This document shows, piece by piece, positions 27,255-37,456 of a stretch of DNA of 46,254 nucleotides (its first letter is position 1; each line of letters opens with the position of its first letter). The DNA comes from Pseudomonadota bacterium (GTDB lineage Bacteria; Pseudomonadota; Gammaproteobacteria; Steroidobacterales; Steroidobacteraceae). The notes under the pieces are model-generated. The model saw only the letters and a list, made by a program, of their open reading frames with translations, was not told the DNA's origin and did not search any database. The DNA lies in assembly GCA_021808195.1 (NCBI GenBank), contig JAKBCE010000029.1:1-46254 (forward strand). The letters are read 5' to 3'. A program made the translations under genes and the position numbers.

Positions 27255-27306
27255 TAATAAATCGGGAAGCAGCCGGGACGCAGCCGCCCGAGGGAAGTTG
27301 AGCTGA

Positions 27307-29607
27307 ATGTCGATTGTCTGGGCCTTCTTCCTCCTGCTGGCGCTACTCGCGGCCGTATCGCTGCTGCTGCGCTCTGAGCGAGCCCGTCGGCGGGAGCGCG
27401 AGGGGCTCGCGGCGCTGACCCGCCAGATTGAGCAACTTCCCCCTGAGCGCCCGACGCCTGTGCCGCTGGCCGCCGGCGAGGCCGGGAGCGAAGTTGGCAC
27501 ACTGGTGAGCGCGCTCAATCATCTGCTGGTTTCCCCCCTGGCACAGCGCCGTGCCGTGGCCGACGCCCATCGGCAGTTCGCTGCCCTCGGCGCGCGGGTG
27601 CAGCAGGCGGTGCTGGTGCATCGGGACACCATCGTGTACGCCAATGCGCGGCTCGCGCATCTGTTGGGCGCCGACCCTCAGGAACTGCTCGGCCGCTCGC
27701 TCGGCGAGCTGGTGACGCCGGAATACACCGAACTCGTGGCCGAGAACCTGCGCCGCCACCTGGCGGGCGAGCTCGCCGCCGAGCGGTACGAAGTCGAGCT
27801 GCCTGGGGCCGATGGCCTGGTGCGATTGGAGCTGGCGGTCGCGCCGATCGAGTTCGACGGCCGTGCGCTGCTCGTGACTGCAACCGAAGTGCTGCCCGAG
27901 CAGTTCGCGGCGGCGCCGGGCAGGGAGGTGCCGAGCGAAGCGGCCCATCTGTCCGCGCTCGATCTGCTCTCCGAGGCGGTCATGGCGACCGACAGTGCCG
28001 GACGCATCACCTACGTCAACTCCGCCGCGGCACGCTTGACGACGATGGCGCCCGAGCAGGCATTTGGTAGGACCCTCGAGGATGTGCTGAATCTGGTCGA
28101 GGAGGCCGACCGACGGTTGCTTGCCGAGCCGGTGCGCCAGACGCTCAGCAGTGGGATCGCGGTCAATCTCGGGCGCCGCGCGCTGCTCGTGGCGCGCAAC
28201 GACGGCAGTGAGCGCTCGATCGAGCTGTCGGCCTCGCCGATTCGCAGCGCTGGCGGTCGGATGAGCGGGGCGCTGGTTCTGCTGCATGACGTCTCGGAGC
28301 TGCGCGGCATCGCCCGGCAGATGTCCTATCAGGCGACCCACGATGCGCTCACCGGACTGGTGAACCGCCACGAGTTCGAGCGTCGTCTGCAGGAGTCAAC
28401 CGAGAGTGTCCATCGGGGCGACGGTCAGCATGTGTTGTGCTGTCTTGATCTGGATCGCTTCAAAGTGGTCAACGACACCAGCGGGCACGTCGCCGGCGAC
28501 AGCGTGTTGCGCGAGGTGGCCAAGGTGCTCAGGGACGCCGTGCGCGACAGCGACACCGTGGCACGTCTCGGCGGTGATGAGTTCGGCATGCTGCTGATCG
28601 GCTGTCCTTTGGAAAAGGCCCGGCAGATTGCCGATGATGTCTGCCGGGCCGTCGGCGATCACCGTTTCGTCTGGCGGGACAAGATTTTCAATCTTGGCGT
28701 ATCGGTCGGGCTGGTGGAAATCTCGCGCGTGAGCGGCGCGCCCGAGGAACTGCTGGTCGCGGCCGACTCGGCATGTTACGTCGCGAAGAAGCGCGGCTCG
28801 GGCCGAGTGGCGGTGTATTCGGCGCATGACGAGGCTCTCGCCCGCCACAGCGGTGAGATCCAGTGGCTGCAGCGGCTGCAGACGTCGCTGCGGGACGGGA
28901 GCTTCCAGCTGTACCAGCAGCCTATCGTGCCGGCTTACGGGGACGACAACGGCGGGCCGGCGATGGAGGTGTTCGTAAGGCTCGGCGACGAGGACGGGCA
29001 GGGGATCCCGCCGTCGGAATTCGTGCGCGCTGCCGAGCGTTACCGGCTGATGGGCCTGGTCGACCGCTGGGTCGTGCAGACCACCCTCGCAGCGCTCGGC
29101 CGCGGCGCATTGCCGGTGCCGCCACGGCGCTGCGTGGCCATCAATATCTCGGGGCAGACCCTCGCCGATCCGGACTTTCTCGAGTTCGTGGTCGAGTGCC
29201 TCGACAGCACGGGTGTGGCGCCTGCGCAGGTGTGCTTCGAGCTCAGCGAGTCGGCGGTGGTGGCCAACCTCGAGCACGCGCGGCGCTTCGTCGGGGTGCT
29301 GCACGGCATGGGCTGTCGCTTTGCACTCGATGATTTCGGCTCGGGCGTCGGCTCGTTCTCCAACCTGCGCAGCCTGCCGATGGATTACCTGAAGATCGAC
29401 GGCTCGTTCATGCGCAATCTGGCGCGCGACTCGGTCAATCAGGCGATGGTGACCGCCATGATCGATCTGGCGCGCAAGCTCAACTTCAAGGTCATCGCCG
29501 AACAAGTCGAGGACAGCGCGGCGCTCGAGATGGCGCGGCGCATGGGTATCGACTACATGCAGGGCTATGCGATTGCGCACCCAAAGCCGCTGCCGCTTGC
29601 AGCGTAG
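27307..29607 (+). CDS. Membrane-bound PAS-PAS-GGDEF-EAL cyclic-di-GMP protein
   Basis: 766 residues. An N-terminal membrane helix (about 4-22) is followed by two PAS-like sensor segments (about 90-195 and 210-335). The GGDEF domain is intact (GGDEF at 422-426), with a product-inhibition I-site RDSD at 413-416. The EAL domain follows (about 530-760). The usual EALLR reads EVFVR at 554-558. The other expected catalytic residues are visible in INISGQ, CFELSES, LDDFGSGVGSF, LKIDG, IAEQVED and DYMQGY. By motif it could both make and break c-di-GMP. The net activity and the PAS signal are unknown. It has a GAGGGAAG ribosome site. Confidence 0.93.
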   Translation: MSIVWAFFLLLALLAAVSLLLRSERARRREREGLAALTRQIEQLPPERPTPVPLAAGEAGSEVGTLVSALNHLLVSPLAQRRAVADAHRQFAALGARVQQAVLVHRDTIVYANARLAHLLGADPQELLGRSLGELVTPEYTELVAENLRRHLAGELAAERYEVELPGADGLVRLELAVAPIEFDGRALLVTATEVLPEQFAAAPGREVPSEAAHLSALDLLSEAVMATDSAGRITYVNSAAARLTTMAPEQAFGRTLEDVLNLVEEADRRLLAEPVRQTLSSGIAVNLGRRALLVARNDGSERSIELSASPIRSAGGRMSGALVLLHDVSELRGIARQMSYQATHDALTGLVNRHEFERRLQESTESVHRGDGQHVLCCLDLDRFKVVNDTSGHVAGDSVLREVAKVLRDAVRDSDTVARLGGDEFGMLLIGCPLEKARQIADDVCRAVGDHRFVWRDKIFNLGVSVGLVEISRVSGAPEELLVAADSACYVAKKRGSGRVAVYSAHDEALARHSGEIQWLQRLQTSLRDGSFQLYQQPIVPAYGDDNGGPAMEVFVRLGDEDGQGIPPSEFVRAAERYRLMGLVDRWVVQTTLAALGRGALPVPPRRCVAINISGQTLADPDFLEFVVECLDSTGVAPAQVCFELSESAVVANLEHARRFVGVLHGMGCRFALDDFGSGVGSFSNLRSLPMDYLKIDGSFMRNLARDSVNQAMVTAMIDLARKLNFKVIAEQVEDSAALEMARRMGIDYMQGYAIAHPKPLPLAA

Positions 29608-29611
29608 CGGC
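29586..29611. terminator. Hairpin over the GGDEF-EAL stop (convergent junction)
   Basis: GCCGCT pairs with AGCGGC, and within it CGCT pairs with AGCG around TGC. It spans the stop of the GGDEF-EAL gene and ends 8 bases before the msrB stop. No T-tract. Confidence 0.35.
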
Positions 29612-29619
29612 CGGCCCTG

Positions 29620-30024
29620 TTAACGCGGCGCGAAGCGCAGCGCCACGCCGTTGATGCAGAATCGCTGACCGGTCGGCGGCGGGCCGTCCGGGAATACGTG
29701 CCCGAGGTGTCCGCCGCAGCGCCCGCAGTGCACTTCGGTGCGCCGCATCAGCAGACTGCGGTCCTCGCGAGTGCCGATGGCTGCGGGCAACGGCGCGAAG
29801 AAGCTCGGCCAGCCGGTGCCACTTTCAAATTTAGCTGCCGAGGAAAACAACTCCTGTGCGCAGCCAGCGCAGACAAATACACCGCTGCGGTGCTCGGAGT
29901 TCAGGTCGCTCGTGCCGGCACGTTCCGTGCCGTGCCTGCGCAACACACGGTATTGCTCGGGCGTGAGCGATTGCCGCCACTCCTCGTCGGTCTTATTTAC
30001 GGGGAATTGTTCCGCTGATCGCAC
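29620..30024 (-). CDS. msrB: Peptide-methionine (R)-S-oxide reductase
   Basis: 134 residues. It reduces methionine-R-sulfoxide in proteins. Two zinc CxxC pairs (C52/C55 and C100/C103), the GTGWPSF motif and the catalytic cysteine C123 in RFCINGVAL are all present. The start is GTG at 30024 with a GGAGG site 8 bases upstream. No signal peptide, so it is cytoplasmic. A 19-bp inverted repeat lies 39 bases upstream of the start and may be an operator. Confidence 0.96.
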   Translation of the reverse strand: MRSAEQFPVNKTDEEWRQSLTPEQYRVLRRHGTERAGTSDLNSEHRSGVFVCAGCAQELFSSAAKFESGTGWPSFFAPLPAAIGTREDRSLLMRRTEVHCGRCGGHLGHVFPDGPPPTGQRFCINGVALRFAPR

Positions 30025-30062
30025 GGGTTAGCCTCCGGCGCGGTCGGCGCCGCACGGCCTAA

Positions 30063-30081
30063 CAGTAACAGTCTGTTACTG
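30063..30081. promoter_or_regulatory. 19-bp operator-like inverted repeat upstream of msrB
   Basis: CAGTAACAGTCTGTTACTG: two perfect 9-bp arms around a single T. It is AT-rich compared with the surroundings and lies between divergent msrB and the unknown gene at 30330, the expected place for a repressor or activator site. Confidence 0.6.
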
Positions 30082-30329
30082 CCGAGTCGAGCCGTCCCTG
30101 CCGCATCAGGCCCGGGTTGACGCAAATGCAACGCCGCGGGGGCGGAAATTGTCTCTTGTGCATCAACCGCTTATGGCTCCGGGCGCAGTCCTGGTGTCCA
30201 TTCTGTTGGCGTCAGCCAACATCGCGGCCGGCGCATAATCATGAATTCACCGGTGCAACTTGCAGGTGGCCATGGTATGAAGGGCGCCCGTTTCCATACG
30301 AATACGAGCGGCAGGGACGCCAGAAGCCT

Positions 30330-30629
30330 ATGCAGCTTGCCCGTCTCTGGTGTGAACATCTGGCCGCAGGTTGTCCGAGCGAGCTCACCGGTGTCGAGAT
30401 CGCGGGCAGCGATGCGCGCGCTCTGGATGCGGAGATTTCGGCCTGTGTCAGTGCACTCATCTGCCGTTCGATGACGGTCGATGAACGTATCGAACGGCGC
30501 CTGGCCGATATCCGCGAGGCGTTGATCGGCAAGCAGGCTGAAGCCGATGCACCGGTCGCGGCGTATTGTGAGCGGCTGAATCGTCTGGTCAGCGCGGTAC
30601 TGACGCAGTCACGCGCCGGTCGCGCCTAG
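30330..30629 (+). CDS. Small protein of unknown function
   Basis: 99 residues starting MQLARLWCEHLAAGC. It is mainly helical with charged heptad-like stretches (DERIERRLADIREALIGK). Its five cysteines (CEH, GCP, ACV, ICR, YCE) are not arranged as a known metal motif. No signal peptide or membrane helix. I do not recognise the family. The frame is open upstream to 30117, but that part has poor codon use. The 240 bases between the inverted repeat and this start show no further gene. The gene has G/C-ending codons like its neighbours, so it is probably real. Confidence 0.6.
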   Translation: MQLARLWCEHLAAGCPSELTGVEIAGSDARALDAEISACVSALICRSMTVDERIERRLADIREALIGKQAEADAPVAAYCERLNRLVSAVLTQSRAGRA

Positions 30630-30645
30630 GGACACGCACCGCCGG

Positions 30646-30684
30646 GCTCGGTCTGCGACCGCAGGCCGCGGCCGCAGACCGAGC
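30646..30684. terminator. 12-bp perfect hairpin between convergent genes
   Basis: GCTCGGTCTGCG (30646-30657) and its exact complement (30673-30684) surround a 15-base GC-rich loop. It fills the 64-base gap between the unknown small gene and hppA. No T-tract on either strand. Confidence 0.7.
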
Positions 30685-30693
30685 TGTGAGGCC

Positions 30694-32754
<2,061 letters not shown>

Positions 32755-32856
32755 CAGATTGTCTCCCCCTGAAAGCAACTCCGAACGGGACCGCGAACTA
32801 CGAGAACTCGACCGCCCGGCTCGCGGCAGCCGCGCGGACGCTGCATGGGTGAACGG

Positions 32857-34128
32857 TCAGATCTTGAACGTCGTCTTCAGCTTGCGTCGCACCGGCGCAC
32901 CCTTGATGCGCACGTAATCGGGCAGGCCGTCACGGTAGGCCGGATAGGCCTCCCCGGCAATGAGCGGCTCGAGATAGCGCCGGCAAGCCGGCGTGATGCC
33001 GAACCCGTCCGCCGTGATGAATTCGCGTGGGACTTTTTTCTCGCGATTGGCCACTTCACTGAGCGGCACGTGGCCGATGGTCCACTGGTAGGGCTTGGCA
33101 CGCTTGCGCACGATCGTCGGCATGACGGCGTTGACGCCTTTGACGGCAAGTTCCACCGCCGCCTTGCCGACCGCGTAAGCCTGCTCGACGTCCACTTTCG
33201 AGGCAATGTGGCGCGCGGCGCGTTGCAGGTAATCGGCCACGGCCCAGTGGTGCTTGTAACCGTGTCGCTGGCGGATCATATCGGCCAGCACCGGCGCGAC
33301 GCCGCCGAGCTGGGCGTGCCCGAAGGCGTCCCGGGTGCCGGCTTCGGCGAGGAACCGGCCATCGGCGTAGGCAGTACCCTCGGAGACCACCACCACGCAG
33401 TACCCGTAGTCCTGAACGCATTGCTGAACGCGCTCGAGAAAGCGCTCGGCATCGAACGGGATCTCGGGGAACAGAATGATGTGCGGTGGTTCGCCGCGCT
33501 TGCGGCCGGCGAGCCCCGCCGCTGCCGCGATCCAGCCGGCGTGACGGCCCATGACCTCGAATACGAACACTTTGGTCGAGGTGCGCGCCATGGAGGCGAC
33601 ATCGAGCGCCGCCTCGCGCGTCGAGACGGCAATGTACTTCGCCACCGAGCCGAAGCCTGGGCAGCAGTCGGTGTGCGGCAGGTCGTTATCGACGGTCTTC
33701 GGCACACCGACGCAGGTGACGGGGTAGCCGAGCGATTCACCAATCTGGGACACCTTCAGCGCGGTGTCCATCGAGTCGTTGCCGCCGTTGTAGAAGAAGT
33801 AGCCGATGTCGTGCGCGCGAAACACTTCGATCAGCCGCTCGTACTCGGCGCGGTTGTGCTCGATGCTCTTGAGCTTGAAGCGTGCCGAACCGAACGCTCC
33901 GCCCGGGGTGTGCCGCAGGGCGCGGATGGTCGCCGCGCTTTCGCGCCCGACGTCGATCAGGTCCTCAGTGAGCGCGCCGATGATGCCGTCGCGGCCCACG
34001 TAAATCTTGCCGATGTGTTTGCGCTGGCGCAAAGCGGTCTCGATGACCCCGCACGCCGAGGCATTGATGACGGCCGAGACACCGCCCGATTGGGCGTAGA
34101 ACGCATTTTTCTTAACGGTCTGTTTCAT
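32857..34128 (-). CDS. pfp: PPi-dependent 6-phosphofructokinase
   Basis: 423 residues. It reversibly phosphorylates fructose-6-phosphate. PPi use is indicated by two positions: GGND (115-118), where ATP enzymes have GGDG, and lysine 144 in PKTVDND, where ATP enzymes have PGTIDND. An FEVMGRHAGWIAAAAGLA segment and the MARTSTKVFVFE region are family features. The reaction runs both ways, so it can serve glycolysis and gluconeogenesis. The downstream gene hppA makes or uses PPi at the membrane, a functional pair. It diverges from adk with about 150 bases between them. Confidence 0.94.
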   Translation of the reverse strand: MKQTVKKNAFYAQSGGVSAVINASACGVIETALRQRKHIGKIYVGRDGIIGALTEDLIDVGRESAATIRALRHTPGGAFGSARFKLKSIEHNRAEYERLIEVFRAHDIGYFFYNGGNDSMDTALKVSQIGESLGYPVTCVGVPKTVDNDLPHTDCCPGFGSVAKYIAVSTREAALDVASMARTSTKVFVFEVMGRHAGWIAAAAGLAGRKRGEPPHIILFPEIPFDAERFLERVQQCVQDYGYCVVVVSEGTAYADGRFLAEAGTRDAFGHAQLGGVAPVLADMIRQRHGYKHHWAVADYLQRAARHIASKVDVEQAYAVGKAAVELAVKGVNAVMPTIVRKRAKPYQWTIGHVPLSEVANREKKVPREFITADGFGITPACRRYLEPLIAGEAYPAYRDGLPDYVRIKGAPVRRKLKTTFKI

Positions 34129-34224
34129 GGCTCAGGAGCGCTTCGGGCGCAGGTCGCCGCGTCACCGGCAAGGATAGCGCAGCGCCGCGCGCCTCGCCCG
34201 GGAGAGGCGGGGGATGGGGTGAGT

Positions 34225-34253
34225 TTGACCGCCCGGGCCTGCCCCGGTATGGT
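34225..34253 (+). promoter_or_regulatory. Sigma-70 promoter of adk
   Basis: TTGACC and TATGGT with a 17-base spacer, ending 32 bases before the adk ATG. The -35 has five of six consensus bases and the -10 four of six, with ideal spacing. Confidence 0.6.
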
Positions 34254-34285
34254 GCAAGACCTTTCGCACCAAATTAGTCATACTC

Positions 34286-34954
34286 ATGCGCATCGTCCTG
34301 TTGGGGGCTCCAGGCTCGGGTAAGGGTACGCAGTCGCAGAGGCTGGTCGAGCGGTTTCACATCCCGCAGATCTCCACCGGCGACCTGTTGCGCGCCGCCG
34401 TTGCGCACGGTACGCCGCTCGGCCTGCAGGCCAAAGAGGCGATGTCCGCCGGCCGCCTGGTCGCCGATGAGATCGTGCTCGGCATGATTCGCGAGCGCCT
34501 CGGGGAGCCCGATACCCGCGACGGATTCATTCTCGATGGTTTCCCGCGCAATATCGCCCAGGCGCGCGCGCTGGACGACATGCTCGCTCAGGTTGACCAA
34601 CCGCTCGATACGGTCGTGCAGATGAACGTGGATTACGGCGAGCTCTCGCGGCGCATCGCCGGGCGGCGCACCTGTACGGACTGCGGAAAGGTCCTCAATC
34701 TGCTGACTTCCCCCCCCGCGACGCTCGAGCACGAGCGCTGCCCGAAGACTGGGCAGCCGCACCGGCTGTTTCAGCGTCCGGATGACAACGAGTCGACCGT
34801 CGCGGAGCGGCTGCGGGTTTACGAGGCGCAGACCCGCCCGCTCATCGATTACTACCGTGACCAGGGGTTGCTGCGCAGTATCGAGGCGGAAGGCGAGATC
34901 GCCGACGTGTCCGCCCGCCTCGAGCAGGCGCTGACGGGCGAATCGCGCGCCTAG
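34286..34954 (+). CDS. adk: Adenylate kinase
   Basis: 222 residues, long (LID-containing) form. It interconverts ATP+AMP and 2 ADP. The P-loop GAPGSGKGTQS, ISTGDLLRA, DGFILDGFPRN and the LID are clear. The LID tetrad is unusual: C130, C133, C152 and T155. Zinc-type enzymes have three cysteines plus Cys or Asp; enteric-type enzymes have His, Ser, Asp, Thr. This one mixes both. It is next to the PPi-using pfp/hppA pair. Its stop TAG overlaps the rnd stop in the palindrome CTAG (34951-34954). Confidence 0.96.
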   Translation: MRIVLLGAPGSGKGTQSQRLVERFHIPQISTGDLLRAAVAHGTPLGLQAKEAMSAGRLVADEIVLGMIRERLGEPDTRDGFILDGFPRNIAQARALDDMLAQVDQPLDTVVQMNVDYGELSRRIAGRRTCTDCGKVLNLLTSPPATLEHERCPKTGQPHRLFQRPDDNESTVAERLRVYEAQTRPLIDYYRDQGLLRSIEAEGEIADVSARLEQALTGESRA

Positions 34955-34964
34955 AGCGCCGCGA
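34943..34964. terminator. Hairpin over the shared adk/rnd stop
   Basis: TCGCG and CGC pair with GCG and CGCGA, with one bulged C and a 5-base loop containing the shared CTAG. No T-tract. Confidence 0.3.
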
Positions 34965-36027
34965 GTAGCCGCTCGCCGAGCACCGCGCGGCGCCAGCCAG
35001 TGAGTACCTGTGCGGCCTCTCGCCCGGCAGCAAGCTGCTCCAGATCGCGCCGTGTCGCCAGCACCTCGGGGCTCAAGCCGAGCTCCGCAGCCGTCGCTCG
35101 CTGGATCGCGGCGAGCTTCTTCAGCAGCGCGTTCAGGTTCGGATCGGGCGGCGGGCGCGTCACCGGCGGGGCCGGCTCGGGAATGTCGGCCGCGCGCACG
35201 CACTCGAGCAGCTCATCGCCAGATCGCTCGAGCAGTGCTGGCGGCATGCCCTCGAGCGCACCGAGAGCCTGCAGCGTGCGCGGTACGCGTAGCACGATCT
35301 CGCGCAGCAGCACGTCATCGAGGATCCAGCCGCGCGGCCGGTTGCGCGCCAGCGCCCGGCGCTCGCGCCAAGCGGCCAGCGCCCGCAGCAGCCGCTGCCG
35401 ACCTGGATCGAGCCCGCCGGGGCCGCGCAGACGCCGCCAGGCCTGCTCCGGGTCGACGCTGAGGGTGGCTGGATTCTCGAGCGCGGCCAGCTCCTCGGCG
35501 AGCCACGGCAGGCGGCCGAGCCGATCGAGTCGCTCCTCAAGCGCATTCTTCAGCGGCAACAGATAGCGCACATCATCGAGTGCGTATTCGATCTGTTCGG
35601 ACGAAAGCGGCCGGCGCGACCAGTCGGTGCGGGTGTGCGCTTTGGCCAGTGCCTGTCCGAGCAGCCGACGTACGAGCTCCGCGTAGCCGATCTGCGCTGG
35701 CTCTCCGGCGAGCGCCGCGGCGAGCTGAGTGTCAAACAGCGGTCGCACAGGTCCCACGGCTGCCAGAAGCACCTCGAGGTCCTGGCGCGAGGCATGCAGC
35801 ACCTTCACGGTCGCGGATGTGCACAGCGGCGTCTGCAGCGCCGACAGATCGCTCACCGCGAGTGGATCGATGCACGCGGCGCCGCTCGCCCAGGCGATCT
35901 GCAGCAGGCACAGCTGGGCGTAATAAGTGCGCTCGCGCAGAAATTCGGTATCGAGTCCGATGGCCGGCTCGCCCGCCAGGCGCGCGGCAAGATCGGCGAC
36001 GGCGGCAGGTGTGGTGGCTGGGTGCAA
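34951..36027 (-). CDS. rnd: Ribonuclease D
   Basis: 358 residues, close to the enteric RNase D (375). It is a 3'-5' exonuclease that trims tRNA and other stable RNAs. The DEDDy exonuclease motifs are GLDTEF (D26, E28), HASRQDLEVL and YALDDVRYLLPL. A C-terminal HRDC-type region follows. The start is TTG at 36027; 25 residues before the first motif match the family spacing. It shares its stop with adk in CTAG and diverges from mpl with a 32-base gap. Confidence 0.93.
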   Translation of the reverse strand: MHPATTPAAVADLAARLAGEPAIGLDTEFLRERTYYAQLCLLQIAWASGAACIDPLAVSDLSALQTPLCTSATVKVLHASRQDLEVLLAAVGPVRPLFDTQLAAALAGEPAQIGYAELVRRLLGQALAKAHTRTDWSRRPLSSEQIEYALDDVRYLLPLKNALEERLDRLGRLPWLAEELAALENPATLSVDPEQAWRRLRGPGGLDPGRQRLLRALAAWRERRALARNRPRGWILDDVLLREIVLRVPRTLQALGALEGMPPALLERSGDELLECVRAADIPEPAPPVTRPPPDPNLNALLKKLAAIQRATAAELGLSPEVLATRRDLEQLAAGREAAQVLTGWRRAVLGERLLAAL

Positions 36028-36042
36028 GGGCGTTCTGATCGG

Positions 36043-36048
36043 TACAAT
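36043..36048 (+). promoter_or_regulatory. Candidate -10 box of mpl with a very short leader
   Basis: TACAAT ends 11 bases before the mpl ATG at 36060. If used, transcription would begin about 4-6 bases before the start codon. No ribosome site is visible in front of mpl, which fits a leaderless or nearly leaderless mRNA. No good -35 is seen. Confidence 0.35.
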
Positions 36049-36059
36049 CCCCGACCATT

Positions 36060-37445
36060 ATGCACGTTCACGTTCTGGGTGTTTGCGGTACGTTCATGGG
36101 CGGAGTCGCAGCGCTGGCGCGCGCCGCCGGGCATCGGGTGACGGGCTCCGATCACAACGTCTATCCACCGATGAGCACGCAGCTCGCGGCGCTCGGCATC
36201 GAGCTGATCGAGGGCTACGGCCCGGCGCAGCTCGAGCCGCGCCCGGACGTGGTCGTCGTCGGTAATGTGATGCGCCGCGGACTGCCGGTGATCGAGGCGC
36301 TGCTCGACAGCGGTATACCCTATGTTTCCGGACCGGAATGGCTGGCGCGCGAGCTGCTGAGGGAGCGTTGGGTGCTCGCCGTCGCCGGCACGCACGGCAA
36401 AACCACGACCAGCTCGATGCTGGCGTGGATTCTTGCCCATGCGCGGCTTGCGCCGGGATTTCTGATCGGCGGCGTGCCGGGCAATTTCGACGTCAGTGCC
36501 GAGCTCGGCGGCGGCGCGTTCTTCGTCATCGAGGCCGATGAGTACGACACGGCGTTTTTCGACAAACGCGCGAAATTCGTCCATTACCGGCCGCGTACGG
36601 TGGTGCTGAACAACCTGGAATACGACCACGCGGACATCTATCCCGACGTCGCTTCGATCCAGCGGCAGTTTCATCATCTGGTGCGCACCGTGCCGGGCAG
36701 CGGCCGCATCGTCTGGAATGCCAGCGACAAGCACCTACGCGAGGTGCTCGCAATGGGATGCTGGACGCCGCTCGAGGGATTTTCCCGCGATGGCACGGTG
36801 CAAGCGCACTGGAGTGCCCGCCCCGTGGGGGCGACGGCGGATTACTCCGCCTTTGAGGTGCTCGAACATGGTGAGCCGTGCGGTACGGTCCATTGGGACC
36901 TCATGGGAGTGCACAACATGGAGAATGCCTTGGCGGCGATCGCGGCGGCACGACATGCCGGTGTGCCGGTGCGTGAGTCGATCGAGGCGCTCGCTTCCTT
37001 CCGCGGCGTGGCGCGGCGCATGCAACTGCGCGGTGAAGTCAACGGCATTCGGGTTTACGATGACTTCGCACATCATCCCACCGCCATCGCCACGACTCTC
37101 GATGGCCTGCGCCGCCGCGTCGGGACAGCAAGAATCATCGCCGTGCTCGAACCGCGCTCTAACACGATGCGCATGGGTGTGCACCGTGATGTGCTTGCCG
37201 GCGCGCTCGCTGGCGCGGATGAGGTGTGGTTGTATATTCCGGCTGACCTCGATTGGGACGCCACGCCGGTGCTGACCGCGTTGCAGGGTCGTGCGCACGG
37301 TCGCGGCGACGTCACTTTGTTGGCAAAGGATCTCGCCGCCTCGCTGCGCCCGGGCGATCAAGTGCTCATTATGAGCAATGGCGGATTCGGCGGACTACAC
37401 GAGAAGCTCTTGGCTCAGCTCGCGCACGCCGCGCCGACCGCCTGA
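36060..37445 (+). CDS. mpl: UDP-N-acetylmuramate:L-Ala-D-Glu-meso-DAP ligase
   Basis: 461 residues. It joins recycled murein tripeptide to UDP-MurNAc in peptidoglycan recycling. Mur-ligase features: the N-terminal HVHVLGVCGTFMGGVAALARAAGHRVTGSD, the ATP P-loop AVAGTHGKTTTSSMLAWIL, FVIEADEYDTAFFDKRAKF, LNNLEYDHADIYPD, and YDDFAHHPTAIATTL in the C-terminal domain. The MGGVA and EYDTAFFDK features separate it from MurC. It implies a DAP-type Gram-negative wall. It diverges from rnd and runs into the CPBP gene with adjacent stops. Confidence 0.95.
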   Translation: MHVHVLGVCGTFMGGVAALARAAGHRVTGSDHNVYPPMSTQLAALGIELIEGYGPAQLEPRPDVVVVGNVMRRGLPVIEALLDSGIPYVSGPEWLARELLRERWVLAVAGTHGKTTTSSMLAWILAHARLAPGFLIGGVPGNFDVSAELGGGAFFVIEADEYDTAFFDKRAKFVHYRPRTVVLNNLEYDHADIYPDVASIQRQFHHLVRTVPGSGRIVWNASDKHLREVLAMGCWTPLEGFSRDGTVQAHWSARPVGATADYSAFEVLEHGEPCGTVHWDLMGVHNMENALAAIAAARHAGVPVRESIEALASFRGVARRMQLRGEVNGIRVYDDFAHHPTAIATTLDGLRRRVGTARIIAVLEPRSNTMRMGVHRDVLAGALAGADEVWLYIPADLDWDATPVLTALQGRAHGRGDVTLLAKDLAASLRPGDQVLIMSNGGFGGLHEKLLAQLAHAAPTA

Positions 37446-37456
37446 CTAGCGGGCGG
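37438..37456. terminator. Short hairpin over the mpl / CPBP stops
   Basis: CCGCC pairs with GGCGG around a 9-base loop that contains both adjacent stop codons. Only 5 bp and no T-tract, so chance is possible. Confidence 0.25.

Noticed and set aside
27079..27306. Possible c-di-GMP riboswitch before the GGDEF-EAL gene
   Set aside because: The gap lacks the conserved core pattern of the known c-di-GMP riboswitch classes as far as I can see by eye.
28396..29580. Minus-strand ORF of 394 codons across the GGDEF-EAL gene
   Set aside because: Antisense to certain catalytic domains; no start signal or family.
32845..34323. Plus-strand ORF of 492 codons across pfp
   Set aside because: Shadow of pfp, which has diagnostic substrate residues.
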